Part shown: piece by piece, positions 7,013 through 12,780 of the stretch
How positions within the stretch are numbered: the first letter of the stretch is position 1
Layout: every line of letters begins with the position of its first letter
Source: Treponema sp.
GTDB lineage: Bacteria; Spirochaetota; Spirochaetia; Treponematales; Treponemataceae
Direction of reading: 5' to 3'
Length of the DNA stretch: 12,864 nucleotides
Assembly: GCA_031290005.1 (NCBI GenBank)
Contig: JAITOJ010000048.1
Location: 1-12,864, forward strand
The notes under the pieces: generated by a model
What the model was told of the DNA's origin: nothing
What the model saw: only the letters and a program-made list of their open reading frames with translations
Databases searched by the model: none
Program-made: the position numbers and the translations under genes

Positions 7013-8041
7013 TCAGTACCCCTTGCCGTTATCGTAAATCCCCGCCTCTTTGGCGAAGGCATCGTTAAATATCTGGGCTGCCGTTACATTGGCGGTAATA
7101 ATGCCATTTTTTCGGAGATATTGGACTGTTTCCAGTATCGATGTCTTGTCTTCTTTTTTCAATGCCAGTTGGGGAGGCATGGAAGCCAGCAATGGCCGGA
7201 TAACTTCCTTGTCAATTCCCAAAAATGCCGTGAGAATCTCCAGGCTTTCTTCAGAATGTTCGTTGTACCAGATGGCTGTCCGCTTGATAACCCGTAAAAG
7301 CCGCACCGCCACATCGGGATGCTGCTTCACAAAATCATCCCGCGCCACAAGCACATCAATAAGACGGACATATCCGGTGGCGGTGTCGAGTTTTTTGATA
7401 CTTCCCTTTCCGTTGACTAGTGCGCCGGTCAGCCCCGGTTCAAAGATTACCGCCGCGGGAATGGCGCCGGTCAATATTGAAGCGGGAATATTCCCTGCCG
7501 CCAAATTCACCAGTTCAATATCCTGTACCGACAAGCCATTTTTTTCCAACTGCCGGATAAGGGTAAGGTGCGAAGTCGTCCCCACGGGAACGCCAACCTT
7601 TTTACCCTTAAGGTCCGCGATGCTGTTGATGCCGGAATCGGTGCGGACGATGAGCCCGTTCGCGTCTGAAGCATTCAGCAATCCGGAAACAACATGAATT
7701 CCCACTTTATTCGCGATTCCCTGCAGGGCAGGCTGGGCGCCCAAGGAGGCAAAATCGAGACTTCTGGCCGCCAGGGCTTCGATTTCCTCGGGGCCGGCCT
7801 GGAAATTATGCACCGCTACGGTGATATTGTCCTTTTCAAACTCGTCTTTGAAAAAGCCCTGGGCCAGCGCCACTTTGGTCAGGGGATAACCTGAAAGATC
7901 CCCCAGGTTGATGGTAACGGGTTTTCCCGGAGCGCCCTGGTCTTTCGCCGCCTTGGCGTAACCATTGCCCGCGGCAACCAAAAAAAACACGGCGGATACC
8001 AGCCACAGGGCCTTTCCGTCACGAAACAATTCTACTTTCAT
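7013..8041 (-). CDS. SsuA/TauA-like periplasmic substrate-binding protein
   Basis: A 342-residue precursor, first gene of the organosulfur operon. The signal peptide covers about residues 1-29 (charged start, hydrophobic ALWLVSAVFFLVAAG, likely cleavage after GNGYA). There is no lipobox cysteine, unlike Sbp. The mature part has the NMT1/SsuA-like layout: INLGDLSGYPLTKVALAQGFF, a segment LDFASLGAQPALQGIA, IADLKGKKVGVPVGTTSHLTL and VARDDFVKQHPDVAVRLLRV. This family binds aliphatic sulfonates, taurine, nitrate, bicarbonate or thiamine precursors. The ATG at 8041 has a good ribosome site (AAGGAG). The shared promoter with sbp and the nearby siroheme and sulfur-carrier genes argue for a sulfur ligand. 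The chemistry of that ligand is not readable here. Confidence 0.88.
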   Translation of the reverse strand: MKVELFRDGKALWLVSAVFFLVAAGNGYAKAAKDQGAPGKPVTINLGDLSGYPLTKVALAQGFFKDEFEKDNITVAVHNFQAGPEEIEALAARSLDFASLGAQPALQGIANKVGIHVVSGLLNASDANGLIVRTDSGINSIADLKGKKVGVPVGTTSHLTLIRQLEKNGLSVQDIELVNLAAGNIPASILTGAIPAAVIFEPGLTGALVNGKGSIKKLDTATGYVRLIDVLVARDDFVKQHPDVAVRLLRVIKRTAIWYNEHSEESLEILTAFLGIDKEVIRPLLASMPPQLALKKEDKTSILETVQYLRKNGIITANVTAAQIFNDAFAKEAGIYDNGKGY

Positions 8042-8052
8042 AATAACTCCTT

Positions 8053-8079
8053 AATTCCTAGTAAAACTATGTGTATAAT
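8053..8079. promoter_or_regulatory. AATTCC-type motif over the ssuA-like promoter, copy 2
   Basis: The plus strand reads AATTCCTAG, then TAAAACTATG, then TGTATAAT. It occupies the same place relative to the start site as copy 1 at the sbp promoter. It aligns with copy 3 (8170-8196) across nearly its whole length with one single-base gap. AGT and ACT form short arms around AAA. Its position over the -10 region suits repression. Confidence 0.55.
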
Positions 8080-8104
8080 ATATAATCTAATAAAGGTGTG
8101 TCAA
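8075..8104 (-). promoter_or_regulatory. Organosulfur operon promoter (sigma-70 type)
   Basis: On the minus strand the -35 box is a consensus TTGACA (8104-8099) and the -10 box is TATTAT (8080-8075), with an 18-base spacer. A -10 of TATATT (8082-8077) with 16 bases is an alternative. I prefer TATTAT because it aligns with the sbp promoter, with six bases between it and the conserved AGTTT in both cases. Confidence 0.75.
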
Positions 8105-8106
8105 GC

Positions 8107-8122
8107 GAAATGTATGCAATTC
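8107..8122. promoter_or_regulatory. Imperfect dyad adjoining the ssuA-like -35 box
   Basis: The form is GAAnTGnATnCAnTTC, two bases upstream of the -35 box, the same placement as at 3602-3617. Its block 8099-8134, including the run of seven T bases at the far end (an A-rich UP-like tract on the transcribed side), matches 3594-3629 at 31 of 36 positions. The inner G/C pair replaces T/A of the sbp copy, keeping the dyad. It lies roughly 60 bases upstream of the divergent sulfur-carrier promoter, so it could serve both directions. Confidence 0.6.
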
Positions 8123-8163
8123 TGGCTTTTTTTGTATTTTTTTAAGATGATTCTTGTAAAATA

Positions 8164-8192
8164 TTGCACAATTCCGAGAAAAACTATAGTAT
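8164..8192 (+). promoter_or_regulatory. Candidate promoter for the sulfur-carrier/siroheme operon
   Basis: TTGCAC (8164-8169) with a 17-base spacer to TAGTAT (8187-8192) is the best fit; TATAGT at 8185-8190 would give 15 bases. It is weaker than the two minus-strand promoters. A start near 8199 would leave a leader of about 20 bases. Confidence 0.45.
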
Positions 8193-8198
8193 AACTAT
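8170..8198. promoter_or_regulatory. AATTCC-type motif, copy 3, merging into an ATAGT/ACTAT dyad
   Basis: AATTCCGAG followed by AAAAACTATAGTATAACT (8170-8196) matches copy 2 closely, but it is oriented along its gene instead of against it. It extends into a perfect inverted repeat, ATAGT-ATA-ACTAT, at 8186-8198. AACTAT also recurs at an 11-base interval (8182 and 8193), one helical turn. It covers the spacer and -10 of the candidate promoter, so repression is the natural reading. Confidence 0.5.
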
Positions 8199-8218
8199 CA
8201 TTTTTAACGGAGGAAACA

Positions 8219-8467
8219 GTGATTATCACCGCAAACGGAAAACCAATAGAAATAGCGGAGGAGATGAGCGTCTCAAAACTTCTGGAAGAAATTAACGTGG
8301 AAATGCCCGAATATGTGAGCGTCCAACTCAACGGCGAGATGCTGCTCCGGGACAATTTTTCCACCACACCGGTAAAAGAAGGGGCAGTGGTGGAATTCCT
8401 CTATTATATGGGCGGCGGCGTTCACGGGGCTGTCCCCTGGTCGCCGATCGGAGTCGAAATATGCTGA
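8219..8467 (+). CDS. ThiS/HcyS-like sulfur-carrier protein with C-terminal tail
   Basis: An 82-residue ubiquitin-fold sulfur carrier. It opens MIITANGKPIEIAEEMSVSKLL and ends its fold with VKEGAVVEFLYYMGGG, the glycines being residues 65-67. Active carriers end in Gly-Gly, whose carboxylate is adenylated by an E1-like enzyme and converted to a thiocarboxylate. Here 15 more residues (68-82, VHGAVPWSPIGVEIC) follow, so the protein needs trimming before activation. The adjoining JAMM peptidase is the obvious candidate, as with HcyS/HcyD of Wolinella, where a C-terminal alanine is removed. It starts at GTG 8219 after a strong GGAGG site, and its last 7 bases overlap the JAMM gene. No thiazole genes or E1 enzyme are present, so a sulfur-assimilation role is likelier than thiamine synthesis. 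Confidence 0.85.
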   Translation: MIITANGKPIEIAEEMSVSKLLEEINVEMPEYVSVQLNGEMLLRDNFSTTPVKEGAVVEFLYYMGGGVHGAVPWSPIGVEIC

Positions 8468-8886
8468 TTCTCCCTCCCGAACACCGGGATGCGATGATTG
8501 CCCACGGCAGGCAGGGTCTGCCCCATGAGGCTTGCGGCCTTTTTGCCGGCGATGGAGAGAAAAGCACTTCGACTTCGCTCAGTACAAGCATCGTCCGCGA
8601 GGTATACTGCCTGACCAATATTGACAAAAGCGCGGAGCATTTTTCCATGTCCCCAGAGGAGCAGTTTACGGTTATTGCGGACATACGGAAAAAAGGCCTG
8701 GCCCTGTTGGGCAATTTTCATACTCACCCCGGAACCCCCGCGCGCCCTTCTGAAGAGGATATTCGCCTTGCCTTTGACCCGTCGCTTCGGTATATCATCA
8801 TTTCTTTTCAGGATGAGGAGCCGGTTTTGAAAAGTTTTCTCATACGCAAGGGACAGGTTGCAGAAGAAGCGGTTTTGTCCGCTTGA
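8461..8886 (+). CDS. JAMM/MPN+ metallopeptidase, probable sulfur-carrier processing enzyme (HcyD/Mec+-like)
   Basis: A 141-residue zinc metallopeptidase of the JAMM (Mov34/MPN+) family. The catalytic Glu23 lies in LPHEACGLFAG, and the zinc motif is FHTHPGTPARPSEED, with His87, His89, Ser97 and Asp100 in HxHx7SxxD spacing, so it should be active. Bacterial relatives next to ThiS-like genes cleave C-terminal residues to expose Gly-Gly (HcyD) or release cysteine from CysO (Mec). The overlap with the carrier gene, whose product carries a tail, supports the first role. ATG 8461 gives a normal N-terminus for the family. Residues 35-44 (STSTSLSTSI) look like an in-frame insertion derived from a small dispersed repeat at 8564-8589; it falls between conserved strands and need not disable the enzyme. 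Confidence 0.88.
   Translation: MLILPPEHRDAMIAHGRQGLPHEACGLFAGDGEKSTSTSLSTSIVREVYCLTNIDKSAEHFSMSPEEQFTVIADIRKKGLALLGNFHTHPGTPARPSEEDIRLAFDPSLRYIIISFQDEEPVLKSFLIRKGQVAEEAVLSA
8564..8589. repeat. Small dispersed repeat of the CTTCGACTTCGCTCAG type inside the JAMM gene
   Basis: GCACTTCGACTTCGCTCAG followed by TACAAGC resembles a short repeat scattered through many bacterial and metagenomic genomes. Its reverse translation gives the familiar TERSRS and LSEVEV peptides. Here it lies in frame and codes for the Ser/Thr-rich stretch STSTSLSTSI of the peptidase. Only one copy is in the window, so the call rests on recognising the sequence. Confidence 0.5.
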
Positions 8887-8893
8887 GGTATAA

Positions 8894-9469
8894 ATGCCTT
8901 ATTTCCCCTTGTTTATTGATATAACTGATTCTGCGTGCGCGATTATCGGCGGCGGGCATATTGCGGAACGGCGGGCAAAAACCCTGCTTGAATTTGGCGC
9001 CCGTCCCGCCATTATCGCCCCTGAATTATCGAGCGCGCTCCAGGCTCTCGCGCGGGAGGGTCTGGTCTCCCTGAAAAAGCGCGAATATGCCGGTTCGGAG
9101 GATATTCAGGGGGCGCTTCTGGTGTGCGCCGCGACGAACGACCACGAACTCAACGTACGCATTGCCCGGGACGCACGAAAAGCGGGAATTCCCGTCAATG
9201 TGGCGGATGCCCCCGCGCTTTGCACATTCTTTTTTCCCGCCCTGGTACGGCGGGGTGAATTAGTGGCGGGCATTACCACCTCCGGCTCCTGCCCTGCCCT
9301 TGCTTCCCGGCTGCGGCGCGGCCTGGAAGCGGCATGGCCGGCGGACTGGGACAAGGCGCTGGAGGAGCTTGCGGGTCAACGGCGGCATCTCATCGAAGGC
9401 GGGGACACCGAGCACAAGCAAAAAATGCTCACGGAACTGATTGACACATTCCTTGGTGAGCGGAACTAA
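8894..9469 (+). CDS. sirC: Precorrin-2 dehydrogenase (siroheme synthase N-terminal domain; SirC/Met8/CysG-B type)
   Basis: A 191-residue cytoplasmic enzyme that oxidises precorrin-2 to sirohydrochlorin with NAD+. Some relatives (Met8, CysG) also insert iron. The Rossmann loop is IIGGGHIAERRAKTLL (about residues 17-32). The conserved catalytic aspartate is Asp105 in VNVADAPALCTFFFPALV, and TTSGSCPALASRLRRGLE (about 128-145) matches the dimerisation segment of CysG. The protein stops after this domain and lacks the methyltransferase half, which is supplied by the CobA-HemD gene downstream. ATG 8894 lies 7 bases after the JAMM stop, with GAGGT as ribosome site. No separate ferrochelatase (SirB/CbiK) is in the window, so iron insertion is either done here or encoded elsewhere. 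Confidence 0.92.
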   Translation: MPYFPLFIDITDSACAIIGGGHIAERRAKTLLEFGARPAIIAPELSSALQALAREGLVSLKKREYAGSEDIQGALLVCAATNDHELNVRIARDARKAGIPVNVADAPALCTFFFPALVRRGELVAGITTSGSCPALASRLRRGLEAAWPADWDKALEELAGQRRHLIEGGDTEHKQKMLTELIDTFLGERN

Positions 9470-9481
9470 AGGAGCAGAGAG

Positions 9482-10435
9482 ATGCGGAGGGAAATTCGAT
9501 TTGGCAGCAGGGAAAGCGAACTTGCGGTTGCCCAGACCATTCTGGTGATGAAAGCCATTGCCCGATCGCGCCCGGAACTGCCGCTTCGGTTAATCACCAT
9601 GAAAACCAGGGGCGATCTCCATCCTGAACTCCCCCTGGAAGATGCCGCCGAAGGATGGTTTACCGGCAAAAGCCTTTTTACGGGCGCTTTGGAAAAGGCG
9701 CTGGTACGCGAAGAGATAGACGTGTGCGTTCACAGTCTCAAAGATATGGCCGTGGACGAAGACGCCCTGCTGCCCATCGTGGGCATGGCAAAACGCGGCG
9801 ATCCCAGGGATATGCTGATTTTACCCCGGCAAACCGGCAAAACAGACTCGCCATTTTCTGAATTATGCTTTTATAAACCTCTTCCGGTAGAATGGTCACA
9901 CATCCAGCCCATAGGATGTTCCAGTATGCGGCGGCGTATTCAGTTGTTGGCCCGGATGCCGAACCTCACCGTTGCCGCTATCCGGGGCAATGTGCCCACG
10001 CGGTTGGACAAACTGGATGCGGGGCAATACGGCGCCCTCATACTGGCCGCTGCCGGGATTGAGCGGCTGGGCGTCAAAAACAGGCCGGGCTTTTTCTTTG
10101 CGGTCCGGGATATGGTTCCCGCCGCCGGGCAGGGGGTACTTGCGCTTCAAGGCAGGCGGGGGGAGGATTATTCCTTTCTTGACGCCCTCCGCGACCCGGT
10201 TACCGAAAAAGCGGCCCAGACTGAACGGCGCGTCATGCAGGCCCTGGGCGGGGGCTGCCATTTTCCCGCCGCCGCTTATGCAAAAATATCCGGCGCTGAA
10301 ATGACCATTATCGCCCTGTATGCGGCGGCAATCGACACGCCGGTTTTTATAGAAGAAATATCGGGCGAAAGCGATCGCGCGTTAGAAATGGCGGAACGGC
10401 TCGCCCGCCTGCTTTTGTCCAAGGCGGAAGGATGA
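9482..10435 (+). CDS. hemC: Hydroxymethylbilane synthase (porphobilinogen deaminase) HemC
   Basis: Polymerises four porphobilinogen units to hydroxymethylbilane. The 317 residues match the usual length. Family landmarks in order are FGSRESELAVAQT (7-19), MKTRGDLHPE (40-49), FTGALEKAL (66-74), VCVHSLKDM with catalytic Asp88, IGCSSMRRRIQLL (144-156), AIRGNVPTRLDKLDAGQYGA (166-185), PAAGQGVLALQ (213-223) and GGGCHFP, in which Cys259 would carry the dipyrromethane cofactor. The start ATG 9482 follows sirC by 12 bases with a GGAG ribosome site. The stop overlaps the CobA-HemD start as ATGA. Co-location with precorrin-2 dehydrogenase and sulfur genes suggests that it feeds siroheme, not heme. Confidence 0.96.
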   Translation: MRREIRFGSRESELAVAQTILVMKAIARSRPELPLRLITMKTRGDLHPELPLEDAAEGWFTGKSLFTGALEKALVREEIDVCVHSLKDMAVDEDALLPIVGMAKRGDPRDMLILPRQTGKTDSPFSELCFYKPLPVEWSHIQPIGCSSMRRRIQLLARMPNLTVAAIRGNVPTRLDKLDAGQYGALILAAAGIERLGVKNRPGFFFAVRDMVPAAGQGVLALQGRRGEDYSFLDALRDPVTEKAAQTERRVMQALGGGCHFPAAAYAKISGAEMTIIALYAAAIDTPVFIEEISGESDRALEMAERLARLLLSKAEG

Positions 10436-12093
10436 AAAAAAACAAGCCCGTGGGAAAAGTCTCTCTTGTGGGCGCGGGTCCGGGAGATGCGGGGCTGCTC
10501 ACCCTTACGGGCAGAGAAATTCTGGACGCGGCGGACACCGTTGTGTACGACCGGCTTGTCTCGGAGGAAATCCTCCTTACCATTCCCCCCCACGCGCATT
10601 TGATTAACGCCGGTAAAGCGCCCAACAATCATCCCCTGCCCCAGGGAGAGATTAACCGCATATTAATAGAAGAAGCCCAAAAGAGCAACCGGGTGGTACG
10701 CCTCAAAGGGGGAGACCCGTTTCTGTTTGGCAGGGGCTGGGAGGAATTGTGCGCCCTCGCCGAAGCGGGAATCCCCGTGGAAGCCGTGCCGGGGATTAGC
10801 TCCGTACTGGCAGTCCCCGCCGGAGCGGGCATTCCCGTCACCCATCGCGGGGCTAGCGGCGCCCTGCACGTTATTTCATGGCACAGCGCCGCACAGGAGA
10901 CGGGCCCCTCCCCCGAAGCGCTGCGAGGGCTTGCCGCTGCCGGTGGGACGCTGGTCATTCTTATGGGGGGCGGGGCATTGGAAGCGATTTCCCGGCGGCT
11001 CATGGAAGCGGGTTTTTTGCCCGAAACCCCCGCGGCGGTCATTATTGAAGGCACTACACCCCGCCAGCGGGTGATTCGTACTCTACTGCAAGAACTGGGC
11101 AACGTGATAATCCCGTCTGTTGATTCGCCGGCGCCTTCAAAAAGCCCCGTGTTGACCATAGTTGGAGCGGTGTGCGCGCTTTCGACCGCAACAGCAGATG
11201 CTCAAGGCAAGGGCGCGCTCCAGGGGAAGCGGATTGTCGTCACCCGCCCGGAGCCAAAAAACGCGGAAACCTGTAACGAAATTCGCGCCCTCGGCGGTGT
11301 GCCCATACCTTTTCCATGTATTACACTCCGCCCGCTGCCCCCTGAAGCATGGAGTCCCGGATGGCGCGAGGCAATGACCGCCTGCACCTGGCTTGTTTTT
11401 TCCAGCGCCCAGGGGGCGGATAGTTTTTTTACCGGCTTTCTTGCCGAGGGCGGGGATTTTCGATCGTTTGCGGGGCATAAATTTGCCGGGACTGGCCCTT
11501 CTGTCGCGGAAGCCCTGACCCGGCGGGGCTTTATCCCCGACTGCATACCCTCGGTTTTTTGCGGAGAACAATTGGGCAGGGCGCTTGCGGAACAGGTTAC
11601 AACGGGTGAAGAACTGCTTTTGATTCAGGCAAAACACCGTGAAGGCGGTTTACAAAAAATTCTCACAGAAAAAAATATACCCTTCAGGGAATTGGCGGTG
11701 TATGAAACGCTTCCCGCAGAAGGCAGCCCCATTGCGCGGCGTATTATAGAAGAAAATCATTTTGACACGGTGCTTTTCGCAAGCCCGTCTGCGGTATCCG
11801 CCTTTGCCCGCGCGTTTTCCCTGCCGGGCACACGCAACAGTGCCCCTGGGCCAATTACCGCGCTGTGCATTGGAGAATCCACGGCAAAGCGCGCCCGTGC
11901 GTTCGGCATGACCGCACACAGTGCCCGCGAAGCATCCATGACCGCGTTATACCGCCTTGCGGCGGATATCTGCACGAGATTGCGGCAAAACAAGAATACA
12001 GATAAAGGAAAAAAAAGGCCGCCTCTGTCTCGAAAGACAAAGACGGCCTTTTATGACCCATACCAATTTGCGGGAGTTACGCCGGTATGCTGA
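10432..12093 (+). CDS. cobA-hemD: Fused uroporphyrinogen-III C-methyltransferase / uroporphyrinogen-III synthase (CobA-HemD)
   Basis: A two-domain enzyme of 553 residues. The N-terminal SUMT half (about 9-250) has VSLVGAGPGDAGLLTLTG, RLKGGDPFLFGRGWEEL (90-106) and VEAVPGISSVLAVPA; it makes precorrin-2 with S-adenosylmethionine. The C-terminal HemD half (about 265-520) begins GKRIVVTRPEPKN and has WLVFSSAQGADSFF and FDTVLFASPSAVSAFA; it cyclises hydroxymethylbilane to uroporphyrinogen III. Together with HemC and precorrin-2 dehydrogenase this gives porphobilinogen to sirohydrochlorin. The last 30 or so residues (from about 522, KNTDKGKKRPPLSRK onward) are basic and not HemD-like. They are encoded by the hairpin at 12009-12052 and by bases overlapping the opposing gene. 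The true stop may have been lost by a small indel near 12000, where a TAA sits out of frame at 12003-12005. Confidence 0.93.
   Translation: MKKNKPVGKVSLVGAGPGDAGLLTLTGREILDAADTVVYDRLVSEEILLTIPPHAHLINAGKAPNNHPLPQGEINRILIEEAQKSNRVVRLKGGDPFLFGRGWEELCALAEAGIPVEAVPGISSVLAVPAGAGIPVTHRGASGALHVISWHSAAQETGPSPEALRGLAAAGGTLVILMGGGALEAISRRLMEAGFLPETPAAVIIEGTTPRQRVIRTLLQELGNVIIPSVDSPAPSKSPVLTIVGAVCALSTATADAQGKGALQGKRIVVTRPEPKNAETCNEIRALGGVPIPFPCITLRPLPPEAWSPGWREAMTACTWLVFSSAQGADSFFTGFLAEGGDFRSFAGHKFAGTGPSVAEALTRRGFIPDCIPSVFCGEQLGRALAEQVTTGEELLLIQAKHREGGLQKILTEKNIPFRELAVYETLPAEGSPIARRIIEENHFDTVLFASPSAVSAFARAFSLPGTRNSAPGPITALCIGESTAKRARAFGMTAHSAREASMTALYRLAADICTRLRQNKNTDKGKKRPPLSRKTKTAFYDPYQFAGVTPVC
12009..12052 (-). 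terminator. Rho-independent terminator between convergent genes
   Basis: GGCCG (12017-12021) pairs with CGGCC (12044-12048), and TGTCT (12026-12030) with AGACA (12035-12039), around a CGAA loop, with a partly paired middle. A8 on the left pairs with T4 on the right. Read on the minus strand, the hairpin is followed by eight T, an excellent terminator 24 bases past the stop at 12077. Read on the plus strand only four T follow, so it is weaker for the siroheme operon. It lies inside the extended CobA-HemD reading frame. Confidence 0.85.
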
Positions 12094-12592
12094 CCTTTTG
12101 TATTATTTCCCGCCTGTTCGCCCACAGCTTGTACAGCTTCACCTGCGGCACAAAGTCCCCCAAACACACAAAGCTCAAACCCGTCATGATGTCCTGGTAA
12201 AAATCTCCGTACCGCCGCCAGGAGCGCTCATACGCTTCCGGCAGTTCCGGCCTCCCCTCCAGTCCCCGGTGGACCCGCCGCACAGAGCCGTCAGCGCTTA
12301 ACTCCTCATATATCCCGGTTATCTCCAGAATCCGGCTCTTCATCCGTGCGCATTGCGCCATAAACACTTCTTTACCGCTCCGCTCATGAGGCTTGTTCAG
12401 GTCACGCACAAACAGAACCGGCCGGTTCTCATCCATAAAATAAAACGTAAAGGGCATGGCCAGGTCAAACTCCCCGCTGAACGCGCGGATGTAGTCGTAT
12501 ATCCGCAGAGAGGGCGTCTTCATTCCTTCATGCCGCGCTATGAGGTAATTGATGACTTCCCATGCCGTGGGGGTTAATTTCAGCGTACTCAA
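12077..12592 (-). CDS. Conserved-looking protein of unknown function
   Basis: I do not recognise this protein. From the TTG at 12592 it has 171 residues, is soluble and rich in charged and aromatic residues, with no signal peptide or membrane span. Visible segments are LTPTAWEVINYLIARHEGM, LAMPFTFYFMDENRPVLFVRD, a helical CARMKSRILEITGIYEEL, and AYERSWRRYGDFYQDIMTGLSFVCLGDF. The frame stays open upstream to a TTG at 12709, but there the adjacent frame encodes a clear HTH-like peptide. I therefore take the TTG at 12592, which overlaps that peptide's TGA stop as TTGA and follows GAAGGA closely. It could equally be the C-terminal part of a frameshifted HTH-domain protein. A strong terminator follows the stop. 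Confidence 0.6.
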   Translation of the reverse strand: MSTLKLTPTAWEVINYLIARHEGMKTPSLRIYDYIRAFSGEFDLAMPFTFYFMDENRPVLFVRDLNKPHERSGKEVFMAQCARMKSRILEITGIYEELSADGSVRRVHRGLEGRPELPEAYERSWRRYGDFYQDIMTGLSFVCLGDFVPQVKLYKLWANRREIIQKVSIPA

Positions 12593-12696
12593 TTTTTCCT
12601 TCGTTCCTGTTCCGCGGCGGCTTTCAGTGCCAAATCTTTTTGCAATAATCCCGCGTAGGCTATGGTCTCGTGTAATCGCTGTGAAAAATCGGTCAT
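12589..12696 (-). pseudogene. Truncated XRE-type helix-turn-helix N-terminus (35 codons)
   Basis: An ATG at 12696 opens a 35-residue frame whose first 26 residues, MTDFSQRLHETIAYAGLLQK then DLALKA, follow the HTH_3/XRE pattern FxxRLxxxIxxxGLxQKDLAxKA through the first two helices. The recognition helix that should follow is replaced by AAEQERRKN and a TGA. That stop overlaps the TTG of the next frame. It may be a remnant left after a deletion or frameshift that once joined it to the downstream protein, or a short coupled leader peptide. No Shine-Dalgarno is visible before the ATG. Confidence 0.45.
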
Positions 12697-12780
12697 GAGG
12701 GTTGTTCAATACTGAAACGGCGGAAATAAAATATCTTAATTGAGACTTATGCGGTGTAACGTGTCAGGCTGTTACCGGCT

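Noticed and set aside
5940..7037. Open plus-strand frame of 365 codons
   Set aside because: Antisense to the radical-SAM gene; no family features.
8219..8467. Carrier protein as a dedicated thiamine ThiS
   Set aside because: No thiG, thiF, thiH or other thiamine genes and no TPP riboswitch are seen; the JAMM partner and sulfur context favour an HcyS-like role. Not excluded by sequence alone.
12754..12776. Inverted repeat GGTgTAAC / GTTACC after glf as a terminator
   Set aside because: The stem is short and bulged and no T-run follows in the minus direction.
12700..12780. Promoter for the minus-strand gene before 12696
   Set aside because: AT-rich TATTTT is present, but no -35 box lies at a sensible distance; too weak to call.
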